Both the position numbers and the translations under genes were made by a program. A stretch of 64,000 bases of DNA from Flavobacterium rivuli WB 3.3-2 = DSM 21788 (lineage in GTDB: Bacteria > Bacteroidota > Bacteroidia > Flavobacteriales > Flavobacteriaceae): contig NZ_KB899970.1 of assembly GCF_000378485.1 (NCBI RefSeq), positions 363,681 to 427,680 of the forward strand, given 5' to 3'. The notes under the pieces were generated by a model. The model was not told the DNA's origin. It made no database searches and worked only from the letters and a program-made list of their open reading frames with translations. This document shows, piece after piece, positions 7,828 through 17,200 of the stretch. Position 1 is the first letter of the stretch, and every line of letters begins with the position of its first letter.

Positions 7828-8706
7828 ATGCAATTATTAGACGGAAAAAAGATCTCGGAAGATATTAAAGACGAGATTACTATCGAAGTAAATAAAATGA
7901 AGGCCAATGGCGAAAAGGTGCCGCACCTTGCTGCCGTAATTGTAGGTAATGATGGCGCAAGCCTTACCTATGTAAACAGCAAAGTAAAAGCCTGCGAGCG
8001 TGTAGGTTTTGAAAGTACCCTTGTAAAACTGCCAAGTACTATAAGCGAGCTGGAGCTTTTAAAGAAAATAGAAGAACTTAACCAGGACGATAATATAGAC
8101 GGTTTTATAGTACAGCTGCCATTGCCTAAGCAAATAGATGAGCAGAAAGTGCTTATGGCGGTAGACCCAAGCAAAGATGTAGACGGTTTCCACCCGGAGA
8201 ACTTTGGTAAGATGGCACTTGATATGACAACGTTTATCCCTGCCACGCCGTTTGGTATCCTGGAGCTTTTAGAGCGTTACAATGTAGAGACAGCCGGTAA
8301 GCATACCGTGGTGATAGGACGTAGCCACATTGTGGGCCGCCCAATGAGCATCCTTATGGGGCGCAAGGGTTTCCCGGGTAACAGTACCGTTACGCTTACA
8401 CACAGCCATACAAAAAACATTAGCCAGATAACCACTCAGGCAGATATTATTATCACTGCCCTTGGCGTACCTAACTACCTGAAAGCAGAGATGGTTAAGG
8501 ATGGTGTGGTGGTTATAGACGTGGGTATTACCCGTGTTGCTGATGACTCTGAAAAAGGGTATAAAATTACCGGCGATGTAGACTTTGAAAATGTTAGCAA
8601 AAAAGCATCGTTCATAACGCCGGTTCCCGGTGGTGTGGGTCCTATGACTATTGCCATGCTGCTTAAAAACACGCTGCTTGCAAGAGAAATGAGAAGGGTT
8701 AAGTAA
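7828..8706 (+). CDS. folD: Bifunctional methylene-THF dehydrogenase / methenyl-THF cyclohydrolase FolD
   Basis: Cytosolic one-carbon enzyme that interconverts 5,10-methylene-, methenyl- and 10-formyl-tetrahydrofolate with NADP. Its 292 residues show the catalytic YVNSKVKACE region (Tyr/Lys), VQLPLPKQID, the GRSHIVGRPMSILMG dinucleotide-binding loop, DVGITRV and the C-terminal TPVPGGVGPMTIAMLL signature. The length fits the family and no key motif is missing. It is monocistronic, between the ffh repeat region and a bidirectional terminator. Confidence 0.98.
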   Translation: MQLLDGKKISEDIKDEITIEVNKMKANGEKVPHLAAVIVGNDGASLTYVNSKVKACERVGFESTLVKLPSTISELELLKKIEELNQDDNIDGFIVQLPLPKQIDEQKVLMAVDPSKDVDGFHPENFGKMALDMTTFIPATPFGILELLERYNVETAGKHTVVIGRSHIVGRPMSILMGRKGFPGNSTVTLTHSHTKNISQITTQADIIITALGVPNYLKAEMVKDGVVVIDVGITRVADDSEKGYKITGDVDFENVSKKASFITPVPGGVGPMTIAMLLKNTLLAREMRRVK

Positions 8707-8730
8707 TCCTGCAATAATATACGAACAAAA

Positions 8731-8760
8731 AAAATCCCAAGTTGTTGCTTGGGATTTTTT
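8731..8760. terminator. Bidirectional terminator between folD and the SusCD operon
   Basis: Stem AATCCCAAG / CTTGGGATT with a TTGTTG loop, flanked by A7-8 on the left and T6 on the right. It can end folD on the plus strand and the lipoprotein operon on the minus strand. Confidence 0.85.
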
Positions 8761-8790
8761 GTTTGTCAGAATTTGTTATACGCTACAAGC

Positions 8791-8905
8791 AAACAAGCGA
8801 TTGAGAAAAGAGTTACATCTATTCAGCAATCGCTTGTTTTATGAATCTTCAAAATATCCGGATTGTACTTTTATATTAAATATTAAAACATTTATATCCG
8901 GATAT
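8791..8905. repeat. Two nested inverted repeats downstream of the SusCD operon
   Basis: First: perfect 13-bp AAACAAGCGATTG (8791-8803) / CAATCGCTTGTTT (8827-8839), 23-nt loop. Second: ATATCCGGAT at 8854-8863 and ATATCCGGATAT at 8894-8905; the core ATCCGGAT is itself palindromic, so the two copies also pair with each other over 10 bp. In minus-strand transcripts these structures would sit in the 3' untranslated region of the operon. Confidence 0.7.
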
Positions 8906-8943
8906 TAGCTTTTAAAAGATGGTTTTACTATTTAAGTTTCTGG

Positions 8944-9459
8944 CTAAAATTCGTCTTCATTAAAGCCGGTTCTTCTGTGTCCGGCAAAAATAATTTTATT
9001 GCCCGGGTCATAATCAAATTCACCTTCAAAATAAATACTATCGGTAACTACGCCGGTTCTTGAATGGCCTGCACCTTTAATTATTTTACCGTTAGTAATA
9101 GTAACTCTTGTTCCATCGGCTGCATTTTCAACATCATTGGCACTAAATGTAAAATTTGGTACATTAGTTTGTACTTTGCTTTCCAGATAATAGCCAGAAA
9201 AATCATCTGCGCCAGGGCCTATACGGTCACTTAAATACATAGTGCCGTCTCCATCGTTAGTATCGTATGTTTTGTGTAACGTATGCTGAGCTAATACGTT
9301 ACCATCTGCGTCGCTAATGTCTATAAACCATTCTCCGTTTAACGCTTGTGTAGGAGTACTACCGGGATTATAATCATCATATCCCTGATTATCGCACGAT
9401 ACGGCTGTAGCAATTGCAAACAACGCTACGATAATCTTTTTTATATTAAGTTTGGTCAT
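8944..9459 (-). CDS. Small lipoprotein, last gene of the SusCD operon
   Basis: Exported lipoprotein of 171 residues that I do not recognise as a named family. It starts MTKLNIKKIIVALFAIATAVSC with a lipobox at ATAVSC, then DNQGYDDYNPGS. The rest is beta-rich with ALNGEWFIDISDADG near the start, which resembles lipid-binding/lipocalin-like putative lipoproteins often placed after SusD. The open frame extends upstream to 9537, but the ATG at 9459 directly precedes the signal peptide and the longer form would overlap the neighbour. It is separated by 20 nt from the gene upstream and was probably acquired for ligand handling with the SusC/SusD pair. Confidence 0.75.
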   Translation of the reverse strand: MTKLNIKKIIVALFAIATAVSCDNQGYDDYNPGSTPTQALNGEWFIDISDADGNVLAQHTLHKTYDTNDGDGTMYLSDRIGPGADDFSGYYLESKVQTNVPNFTFSANDVENAADGTRVTITNGKIIKGAGHSRTGVVTDSIYFEGEFDYDPGNKIIFAGHRRTGFNEDEF

Positions 9460-9479
9460 AATCTTAGTTTTTAATGTTG

Positions 9480-10133
9480 TTATCGTACAAAATTCCTTAC
9501 TGCGGTGCCGTAAAAAGCAGAAGCATATAATACCCATGTAAAATTATTAGGGCTCACAATTGTGCCTATATTGCTTTCAACATCGATACCTGTTGGTGTT
9601 GTATCTTCCTGATAAGGCGCATAGATTTGAACATCATCAATATTATAAAATGTGAAGTTTATAAGGTTATTTACGTTTGCCGCATCTGTCCTTGAAACTC
9701 CTCCTGCATTGTCAGATGTATAAACTCTGTCAGATACTCTGGTTATGTTATTTGCGAAGCCATTTCTAAAAAAAGTTCCGGATAAATCTACAGCGCTGGG
9801 CTGAGCACTTAAAACAATAACAGTACGTCTTAATTCTTTAGAAAACCCATCACTATTAACAGATGAATAGTATACATCATATACGCCCGGCGTGTTAGGA
9901 TCAACATCTTCAGATCCTGTTGTTGTAACTTCAAGATCAACGCCATTCTCTGTTGAAATTATTCCTTGCTCAGTATATGTGTCACCTTGAGTTAATACAG
10001 TAATCCTATCGCCATTTAGTGTCATATCAGGATAGAATGTCACTGTTGATGATATAGGGTCTTCAGTACATGAGAAAAGTATTAGTAAAAGGCTTAAAAG
10101 CCCTACATGTCGTAATTTATATAAGTTTTTCAT
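9480..10133 (-). CDS. DUF5011-type Ig-like lipoprotein of the SusCD operon
   Basis: Lipoprotein of 217 residues. The signal peptide ends LLLILFSC with Cys followed by TEDP. Residues about 30-110 form an Ig-like (DUF5011/HYR-like) domain, visible as GDTYTEQGIISTENG followed by the DPNTPGVYDVYYSS motif and a strand of RRTVIVL. The C-terminal half is a second beta-rich region. It is the third gene of a SusC-SusD operon, 12 nt from susD, the position usually occupied by a surface glycan- or ligand-binding accessory protein (SusE/F position). The ligand cannot be told. Confidence 0.75.
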   Translation of the reverse strand: MKNLYKLRHVGLLSLLLILFSCTEDPISSTVTFYPDMTLNGDRITVLTQGDTYTEQGIISTENGVDLEVTTTGSEDVDPNTPGVYDVYYSSVNSDGFSKELRRTVIVLSAQPSAVDLSGTFFRNGFANNITRVSDRVYTSDNAGGVSRTDAANVNNLINFTFYNIDDVQIYAPYQEDTTPTGIDVESNIGTIVSPNNFTWVLYASAFYGTAVRNFVR

Positions 10134-10145
10134 TTTATTTTATTT

Positions 10146-11630
10146 TTATTCAGGTTTTAAATCCCACCAAACGTTGTTTGTTAAAGAATTTCTCTGTGTA
10201 ATATTAGGATTTCTATTAGTCTCATTGTCCGGATAAAATAATATACTTGGCACCTGAGTTCCTGATAGTACAGTTAGTAGTGACGGTATACGATTGCCCT
10301 CTGTGTAGTTTTGAGTTCCAGTTGCAACAACTTCAGGATATTTTGTTCTTGTAGTTTCTATCCATGACTCAATATTATTGATATAAGCTAATCCAGCCCA
10401 TTTTTGGATAATAATTTGTCTTATATCGGTTTCTATGTTGCCACTTGCCACATATTCATATGCACCCCCAGTTGCAATAAGAGGAGCTGCGGTAGCTGCA
10501 GGGGCTAAACCAAAATATGATTTATAAGTTGCAAAAGATGCATTTACTCCAGCATCATATTTTTCTTTTGCACCAGTACCACCAGCATACCTTACTAAAG
10601 CTTCAGCCTGTAAAAAATAGCTTTCGGCAGCACTGATTAGAAATACAGGGGTAAGTGAACTAATATTAACTCTTGCAAAGGCAATTGCAGTACCACTTAT
10701 AGTGTTACCTGTTCCCTGTGCTATGGATGGAAAAGCACCCGATGCATTTGGTTTATATACAGCGGCAAGTCGTGGGTCGTTATTGCCTGTGTAAAAGTCA
10801 TGTAAAGAGTTACTCGCAACGTTATTTACATCCCCTAATCCATTTTGAGAAATAATATTTTCGTAAAATGGATTCCCTTTATTTGCAGACTCAGCAAAAT
10901 TATCATACTTACTATCTTCAGTTAAAAAATTGTTTTCTGCCAAAAGTGCATTAACAGCTGTAGGATTTGCATTTGCAGTATACGCCATTCTAATATACAT
11001 CCTTAGTTTAAGGGTGTTAGCAAACTGTATCCATTTGCTCATATTAGCCTGAAAAATAATGTCTTGCCTTCCCACACTCGTTTCGCTTGGGTTAGCCTCG
11101 TAAGCGGCTAATGCAGCATCTATTTTTACAAGAAGATCTGCATAAATCTCAGCTCCGGGAGTAGGTCTTGGGGTAATAATACCTTCTTGCAGAGCTTCTG
11201 TATATGGTACTGCATCAAACAAGTCTACTAATAATTGAAATGTATAAGCACGCAAAACTTCTGCAATTAGAGCTGTAGCAGTGTCACCATCTCCCTGAGA
11301 TTGTGCTGTTACATATTTTAGGTCGTTAAGGCAACCGGCATAAAGTTCTGTCCATATAGCATTAGAATATGTTCCATTAATGTTATATGAATCTATAACT
11401 TCAAACTGGCTTGCACTTGGAGACTGGGTATGATACTGGGAGTAAAAGCCACCAAGGTTTGTAAGGTCACTTCCTGTTACAGTTATTAAAGATGACTCAG
11501 CTGCGGTTAATGCTAGCCCTCTGTTAATCGCTGCGGGAAAGTTGGGGTCCGTATTGATATCGAGCTCCTTATCACAGGAAGCAGCAATGCCAACTATTAG
11601 TAACAACAATATTTTAGATATATTTTTCAT
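10146..11630 (-). CDS. SusD/RagB-family nutrient-binding lipoprotein
   Basis: Surface lipoprotein of 494 residues that caps the SusC transporter and binds its substrate. The lipobox is at GIAASC near residue 19, then DKELDINTDPN, a hallmark start of the SusD-like_2 group. Helical TPR-like content includes FLISAAESYFLQAEALVRYAGG, the conserved SusD helix, and KYPEVVATG near the end. The gene starts 9 nt after susC, so the two are translated from one transcript. The SusD-like_2 subgroup is found with many substrates, so no polysaccharide is proposed; no glycoside hydrolase gene is nearby. Confidence 0.92.
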   Translation of the reverse strand: MKNISKILLLLIVGIAASCDKELDINTDPNFPAAINRGLALTAAESSLITVTGSDLTNLGGFYSQYHTQSPSASQFEVIDSYNINGTYSNAIWTELYAGCLNDLKYVTAQSQGDGDTATALIAEVLRAYTFQLLVDLFDAVPYTEALQEGIITPRPTPGAEIYADLLVKIDAALAAYEANPSETSVGRQDIIFQANMSKWIQFANTLKLRMYIRMAYTANANPTAVNALLAENNFLTEDSKYDNFAESANKGNPFYENIISQNGLGDVNNVASNSLHDFYTGNNDPRLAAVYKPNASGAFPSIAQGTGNTISGTAIAFARVNISSLTPVFLISAAESYFLQAEALVRYAGGTGAKEKYDAGVNASFATYKSYFGLAPAATAAPLIATGGAYEYVASGNIETDIRQIIIQKWAGLAYINNIESWIETTRTKYPEVVATGTQNYTEGNRIPSLLTVLSGTQVPSILFYPDNETNRNPNITQRNSLTNNVWWDLKPE

Positions 11631-11639
11631 AGTTATTTT

Positions 11640-14600
11640 TTAAAAATTAGCTTTAAGACTAAAACCTAAGCTTCTTGTAGATGGGTTAGCGCTAAATTCT
11701 CCAAACTGTGCCTGAAGATCGGTGCCAAAAGTTGAAGATTCAGGGTCAATGAATTGATTGCTTGCAGGAGTCCATAGAAATAAATTTCTTCCTATTATAG
11801 ATAATGATAATCCTTGTATAAAAGTGCCTTCAAGTATTTTAGCCGGCATTTTATATGTCAGTACAACTTCACGTAATTTGATATACGATTTACTTATAAC
11901 TGTGGATCTTGACAAAGCATCAGCTCTATAGTAATCATCCATGTGTTCGCGGTCTACTGGGGTCGTATTAGGCGCATAGCTTACAGTACCATCATCTGCG
12001 GTAGTTTTAACTACAGACCCGGGCACAATAAATGGCTGCCTGTCATTATAGGTTGTAGTTATTGAATTTCCGGTAAATCGTGTAATATCTGCAGTACGGG
12101 AGTACATTAATCCGCCCTGGCGAATATCAAAAGTAAAATCAAGAGATAAGCCTTTGTAGCTGATAGTATTGCTTACACCCATGGTATAGTCATATTGTGT
12201 ATCGCCATAAACAGCTTTCCCATTACCATTTGTAGATCGTACAGGTACACCTGTAGCATCTACAACAATATTGCCATTTGGATCGTACTCAGGAACATAA
12301 CCTTGTATTAATGCTACCGGCTGGCCTTTCATCGCTACCAGTTGAGTAGTTGTAAGTCCTCCTAATTCCACAAGATTTAAACGTGGGTCAAGTTCCTTAA
12401 GAATTGTATTGTTAGTAGCGAAATTCAAAGTTGTGTTCCAGTTGAAATCATTGCCTTTGTTAAGCCAGTTAATACCTAATAATGCTTCAAAACCTTTGTT
12501 GGAAAGTGTACCTACGTTTGCAGTTTGAGTTGTATAACCTGTACTTGGTGCAAGTGGTAAAGAAAGTATTTGATTTTCTACTGTTGAATCATAGTATGTA
12601 GCATCAAGTGTTATCCTGTTGTCAAAAAAGGCTAATTCAATACCAAGCTCATACTCTTTTCGTCGTTCCGCTTTAAGGTTTGGATTTGGTGCTCTGTTTC
12701 CCTGAGAATATGCACTAATCCCATTAATAGGATATTGTAAATTTCCAAATCCAACTCCAATGTTTGTTGGTGTTACTACAGAAGATACCTGATAAGGAGC
12801 AGTATCTACACCAGTTTCTCCATAACCTACCCTTAGCTTACCATAATTAATAACTTTATTTATGCCAGGAAATGTCCTTGAAAATAACCAGCTGCTATTT
12901 ACACCTGAATAAAATACAGACCTGTTTGCTTCAGGAAGCGTAGAATACCAGTCATTCCTAAAGTTACCTGTTAAGAATAGCTGATCGTCATAAGAAACGG
13001 TTGTAGTATTATATACACCGTAAAGTTTTCTTTTTGAAATAGAAGTTGAAACAGTTGGAATCTCTGCACTATTTGAGAATGAATAGAAGTCTGGAATATC
13101 CTGACTGGTTACACCGGCAGTATAATTATAGGTTTCCCTGTTATTAACGTTTAAACCAAATGTTGATGCAATGTCAAAATTACTGCCCAGATCAAAATTC
13201 AAGTTATATAATAAATCGTGATTTAGCTGCTTAATTGTATTTGAACTTTCAGAATAACTACCAGGAGTTTCTGTAGAAGACCCATCATTTGGACTTCCAG
13301 GGACTGCATCAAGTCTTGATGTCCATATCTTTGCTAAATCGGTGTAAGTGTCAATACCAAAACGGTAGGTAAAGCTTGACCATGAGTTAACCTGATAACT
13401 GGCTTCTAATGACGCGTAAAAACGTTCTTTGTTATAATCAGATCCGTTTTTATCTAATGTATAATATGGGTTTGTAACACCATAGGGAGTGTAGTAGTTA
13501 GATATATTGTGGAAAGGGTTGTTATAATCCTTAAACTCAGTAATAGGAATATCGGTAGGTATTTGCAATAAATTATTATACACGGTTAATCCCTGTCCTG
13601 TTGCAATAGTACTACCGCCAGTATTTACATAATTCATGCTACCGCTAAAGCTTACTTTACCCACTTTTGTACTTCCTGACAAGCCAATAGTATTCCTTTC
13701 AAACGAGTCTGCATTTGTAGGGTAAATACCATCCTGTTGAGAATTGGAATAAGATAAACGTACTGTACTGTCTCCTGAGCCTCCTGATACAGAGAATGAA
13801 GTTAATTGCGATGAGCCAATATCAAAAAAGTTTTCTAACTGGTCTTTTTGAAAAGAATACGGCTTTAATAGCTGACTGTTGTTTACGACATTACCCCATA
13901 CACGTGGCTGATTATCAAATCGTGGGCCCCATGAACCGTTTTCAATAAGATCGTGGTTACCATCCCATCCCTGACCAAACTGGTCCTGGTACTTAGGAGT
14001 CCTTAAAACTTGGGTAAAACTTGTTGTAGAAGTAAAATCTACCGAAAGTTTACCGGCTTTACCTTTTTTAGTGGTAATCATGATAACACCATTTGCAGCT
14101 CTGGCACCATAAAGCGCCGCTGCAGAGGCACCTTTAAGAATGGTCATACTTTCAATGTCTGCAGGGTTAATATCCTGTGACCCACGGCCAAAATCGGTCG
14201 CGTTATCAAGGCTACTTGAAAAGTTAGACTGATCATTAATAGGAATACCATCTACTACATACAAAGGTTGGTTAGAGCCGGAAAGGCTGCTAAAACCCCT
14301 GATTACAACCCCTGATGATGCTCCGGGATCTGTAGAGGCGCTCGAAATAATTACACCCGCAACTTTACCTTTTATCGCATCGGCAATGTTTGCTTGTGAA
14401 CCTTTTACAAGTTCTTCAGATCGTATTGTTGTTGTGGCAGCACCAATGGAAGCTTTTTCCCTTTTGATACCTAAAGCCGTAACAACAACGCCCTCAAGCT
14501 GGATTGATGAGTCCTTCATGCTAACATTTAAGGTTGCAGAAGTTGCCTTGATTTCCTGGGTTTCCATGCTAAGAAAACTGAAGACCAATGTTTGGGCCGG

Positions 14601-14798
14601 AGTGGCCTGAATTTGAAATTTACCGTCAAAGTCGGTTTGGGTACTTGTGGTAGAGCCTTTAATTACCACATTAACACCGGGTACGGGTAACCCGGTTCCG
14701 TCGGTAACAGTTCCAGAAACTGTTCTTTCCTGTGCAAATGAAATTTGCATCACTAACGTGCACAGCAGCGTTAGCAAAACATGAAGCCTTGTTTTCAT
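11640..14798 (-). CDS. SusC/RagA-family TonB-linked outer-membrane transporter
   Basis: Outer-membrane TonB-dependent transporter of 1052 residues, partner of the SusD lipoprotein encoded next. A signal peptide ends MQISFAQ. A carboxypeptidase-regulatory-like domain covers about residues 25-100 (VSGTVTDGTGLPVPGVNVVI) and a plug covers about 105-245 (ADAIKGKVAGVII; VVDGIPI; the SusC signature region ILKGASAAALYGARAANGVI). The beta barrel ends with KANF. The length is typical of SusC. It is first of a four-gene minus-strand operon. A weak promoter (TTG, 20 nt, GATATTTG) can be seen upstream. It has no STN domain, unlike the receptor at the left end, so it is not expected to signal to a FecR. 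Confidence 0.95.
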   Translation of the reverse strand: MKTRLHVLLTLLCTLVMQISFAQERTVSGTVTDGTGLPVPGVNVVIKGSTTSTQTDFDGKFQIQATPAQTLVFSFLSMETQEIKATSATLNVSMKDSSIQLEGVVVTALGIKREKASIGAATTTIRSEELVKGSQANIADAIKGKVAGVIISSASTDPGASSGVVIRGFSSLSGSNQPLYVVDGIPINDQSNFSSSLDNATDFGRGSQDINPADIESMTILKGASAAALYGARAANGVIMITTKKGKAGKLSVDFTSTTSFTQVLRTPKYQDQFGQGWDGNHDLIENGSWGPRFDNQPRVWGNVVNNSQLLKPYSFQKDQLENFFDIGSSQLTSFSVSGGSGDSTVRLSYSNSQQDGIYPTNADSFERNTIGLSGSTKVGKVSFSGSMNYVNTGGSTIATGQGLTVYNNLLQIPTDIPITEFKDYNNPFHNISNYYTPYGVTNPYYTLDKNGSDYNKERFYASLEASYQVNSWSSFTYRFGIDTYTDLAKIWTSRLDAVPGSPNDGSSTETPGSYSESSNTIKQLNHDLLYNLNFDLGSNFDIASTFGLNVNNRETYNYTAGVTSQDIPDFYSFSNSAEIPTVSTSISKRKLYGVYNTTTVSYDDQLFLTGNFRNDWYSTLPEANRSVFYSGVNSSWLFSRTFPGINKVINYGKLRVGYGETGVDTAPYQVSSVVTPTNIGVGFGNLQYPINGISAYSQGNRAPNPNLKAERRKEYELGIELAFFDNRITLDATYYDSTVENQILSLPLAPSTGYTTQTANVGTLSNKGFEALLGINWLNKGNDFNWNTTLNFATNNTILKELDPRLNLVELGGLTTTQLVAMKGQPVALIQGYVPEYDPNGNIVVDATGVPVRSTNGNGKAVYGDTQYDYTMGVSNTISYKGLSLDFTFDIRQGGLMYSRTADITRFTGNSITTTYNDRQPFIVPGSVVKTTADDGTVSYAPNTTPVDREHMDDYYRADALSRSTVISKSYIKLREVVLTYKMPAKILEGTFIQGLSLSIIGRNLFLWTPASNQFIDPESSTFGTDLQAQFGEFSANPSTRSLGFSLKANF

Positions 14799-14916
14799 CG
14801 ATTATTAATTGAGTTAGTCAATATCAAATATCTGAATTAAACTTAACGAAAACAATAATTTTATGATAAATTTTAGATAAACTCTTTGCTTAACATAATT
14901 AAATTTTAAATAAGTG

Positions 14917-16611
14917 TTAAAATGACGCTTTAAAACTCAGGTGAACTATTGAGTTTGAAAGCTTTATGGTTTGGCCTTTGGCAGAGCCGTTTGCATATAT
15001 TATGTTAAAGAGCCCTGTGCTGGTAAATAGTCCAAACCCAAAGCCTAATCCTAAAAGGTTGTCTTTAATTTGTGCTGTCTGGTCTTGGTAATAACCATAG
15101 TCTGTAATGGTGTGTACATACATGTTTGGAGCAAGAACGTAGCGGTACTCTGCCATTAGGGCAGAATACATATTTGCCTGCAGGCTGTTTTCGTTAAATC
15201 CCCTGATGGAATTTATACCCCCAAAACGATATAATTCGTTAATTATATAAGTGTCGCTTTTTAAGTAATAGGTCTGATTTTTTATGTTAATAATATTCCG
15301 TTTGTTAAGATATAAATTGTGTGAAAAATTAACCTGTGCAAAATACTGGTTGCTGTTTACTGTTTTACCATCCCGGTTTCCTGCACCTCCTTTTATAAAC
15401 AGCGATATTTTTTGAGGGAATAAAAAATCGTCTGTATTATAAGAGGTGTACTCATAGGTGGATGTGTAAAAAGCGTTAGAATAATCAGCTATAGACGCTG
15501 TGTTAGTGTTTTGAATATCTACCGATTGTGTTTGTTGGTAACCAGCGTACAGTTTTGAGTTGTAGCTAAAATAATATCCTAAATTAAGGTCGCTTACCGT
15601 GTTTTGAAAAGTACTGTCCTGTTTAAATATTTTAAGGCTCGCCTTAGCACCAATGGGGCTTTTAAACATATAGGGTAATTCGAGCGATACGTTAAAAGTG
15701 GTTTGCTTGTTGCCGTCGCTCTTCCAGTAAAGGTTGAATTTCTCTCCTGAGTTAAGTACATTATTAAGGAGTAGGTCTACATAGCCATTAAAGCGCACTT
15801 TGCTTTGGTCGTCGTTACTAAAACCAATAAAGCCATCAAAAGTATTAGGTTTTGCTTTTTGCAGATAAACATATACTTTGGTAGTATCGGTCTTAAAAAG
15901 TATCTCTGGATAACGGGGTTGGGTTACAAAGCGCAAAGCATTAAAATCAGCATACACCCGTTGCAGGTTTTCCCGGTTAAAGGTTTTGCCTTTATATTGT
16001 TTTAAAATATTTCGGCGAATACCTTCCGGAAATTTCGGGTAACCTTCCAGTACTAAATCATCCAGGGTGCGCTGTTTTTCGATATTTACAATTAAGTTGG
16101 CGGCAAGATTTTGATTTTTGCGGGTTTGGCCGGTAAGTTGCAGTGAGCTTAGAGAGTAGCCTTTCTTTTCGAGTAAAGCCATATTGGTGTTCATAAAGCC
16201 CTCGACTTCGGCGAGTGTCATTATTATTGTGTCCTTGCTTATATTAAGGAGTGCTTTTTGCTGCTGCGACAGCTTTCCGGTATAAATGTGTAAGTTTTTA
16301 GTGCGTTTGCCAATCGTAAAAGAATACACAAAAGTGCTGTCGTTTGTTTTTAGGTGGGCAAGTTCCCTGTTTTCAAGATAGCCCGAAGTGTATAGTTTTT
16401 TTGAGAGGAGGGAGGTTTCGTCTATAATAGATTTTGCGTTGTTATGCAGTTTATTGTATGATAGCGAGTCGATAATTTTGGTTTCAACTGCATCTTTGCC
16501 TTCAATTTTAAGGTGCAGTTTTTGCCCTTTGGCAGTAAATGCGATAAGGAGAAAAAGAACTATGAATAAAAAATGTTTCAATACAAAAAGGTTAGCATGC
16601 AAATAACGCAA
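14917..16611 (-). CDS. Omp85/TamA-like outer-membrane protein
   Basis: Outer-membrane barrel of 564 residues. The signal peptide is near residues 10-30 (FLFIVLFLLIAFTAKGQ). The periplasmic N-terminal half contains POTRA-like segments (a YSLSSLQLTGQ strand; LVLEGYPKFPEGIRRNILK). A 16-strand-type barrel follows with the Omp85 loop-6 signature GGINSIRGFNENSL at about residue 465, and it ends FKASF. BamA itself is normally much longer with five POTRAs, so this is a TamA/ShlB-like accessory member, possibly for surface protein or lipid export. It reads toward susC, 118 nt upstream, with no clear terminator between them. It is divergent from rpsL. Confidence 0.8.
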   Translation of the reverse strand: MRYLHANLFVLKHFLFIVLFLLIAFTAKGQKLHLKIEGKDAVETKIIDSLSYNKLHNNAKSIIDETSLLSKKLYTSGYLENRELAHLKTNDSTFVYSFTIGKRTKNLHIYTGKLSQQQKALLNISKDTIIMTLAEVEGFMNTNMALLEKKGYSLSSLQLTGQTRKNQNLAANLIVNIEKQRTLDDLVLEGYPKFPEGIRRNILKQYKGKTFNRENLQRVYADFNALRFVTQPRYPEILFKTDTTKVYVYLQKAKPNTFDGFIGFSNDDQSKVRFNGYVDLLLNNVLNSGEKFNLYWKSDGNKQTTFNVSLELPYMFKSPIGAKASLKIFKQDSTFQNTVSDLNLGYYFSYNSKLYAGYQQTQSVDIQNTNTASIADYSNAFYTSTYEYTSYNTDDFLFPQKISLFIKGGAGNRDGKTVNSNQYFAQVNFSHNLYLNKRNIINIKNQTYYLKSDTYIINELYRFGGINSIRGFNENSLQANMYSALMAEYRYVLAPNMYVHTITDYGYYQDQTAQIKDNLLGLGFGFGLFTSTGLFNIIYANGSAKGQTIKLSNSIVHLSFKASF

Positions 16612-16677
16612 AAAATGCCCAAAAAATATAGGTAAGGCAAAAGAGGTATGAGTTGTTTGAAAATTAATGAATTATGG

Positions 16678-16708
16678 TTTGTTTTGTAAATTATAATTTC
16701 TACATTTG
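16678..16708 (+). promoter_or_regulatory. Promoter of the str operon
   Basis: TTTG (16678-16681), 19 nt, TACATTTG (16701-16708), an exact match to the Bacteroidota TTG / TAnnTTTG consensus, about 52 nt before rpsL. Confidence 0.8.
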
Positions 16709-16760
16709 CAGCCCCGTAATAAGCGGGTTATTTAAACATAAGAAATTTTTAGTATTAATT

Positions 16761-17174
16761 ATGCCAACAATTCAACAATTAGTAAGAACAGGGAGAGCCC
16801 AGATAACTAAGAAGAGTAAATCGGCTGCTTTGGATTCTTGTCCTCAAAGAAGGGGCGTTTGTACACGTGTTTACACTACTACACCTAAAAAACCAAACTC
16901 TGCAATGCGTAAAGTTGCAAGGGTGCGTTTAACAAATGGTAATGAGGTAAATGCATACATTCCCGGAGAAGGACACAATCTTCAAGAGCACTCGATAGTA
17001 TTAGTTAGAGGCGGTAGGGTAAAAGATTTACCTGGTGTAAGGTATCACATTGTTCGTGGTGCTTTAGATACGGCAGGTGTTGCAGGAAGAACGCAACGCA
17101 GGTCTAAATACGGTGCAAAACGTCCTAAACCAGGGCAGGCTGCAGCGGCACCTACAAAAGGTAAAAAGAAGTAA
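16761..17174 (+). CDS. rpsL: 30S ribosomal protein S12 (uS12)
   Basis: Decoding-centre protein of 137 residues, first gene of the str operon. The start is the ATG giving MPTIQQLVR; the frame is open further upstream to 16674, but that would run through the promoter. Streptomycin-contact residues are wild type in sequence (K43 in TPKKPNSA and K88 in RVKDLP), and Asp89, the usual methylthiolation site, is present. A basic tail (APTKGKKK) extends it beyond the 124 residues of E. coli S12, as usual in this phylum. Confidence 0.98.
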   Translation: MPTIQQLVRTGRAQITKKSKSAALDSCPQRRGVCTRVYTTTPKKPNSAMRKVARVRLTNGNEVNAYIPGEGHNLQEHSIVLVRGGRVKDLPGVRYHIVRGALDTAGVAGRTQRRSKYGAKRPKPGQAAAAPTKGKKK

Positions 17175-17200
17175 TTAGTAAACGCTTTTAAAAGAAAGAC

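Noticed and set aside
16713..16727. CCCG/CGGG hairpin in the rpsL leader
   Set aside because: Only four base pairs with a 7-nt loop; too weak to call a ribosomal-protein leader.
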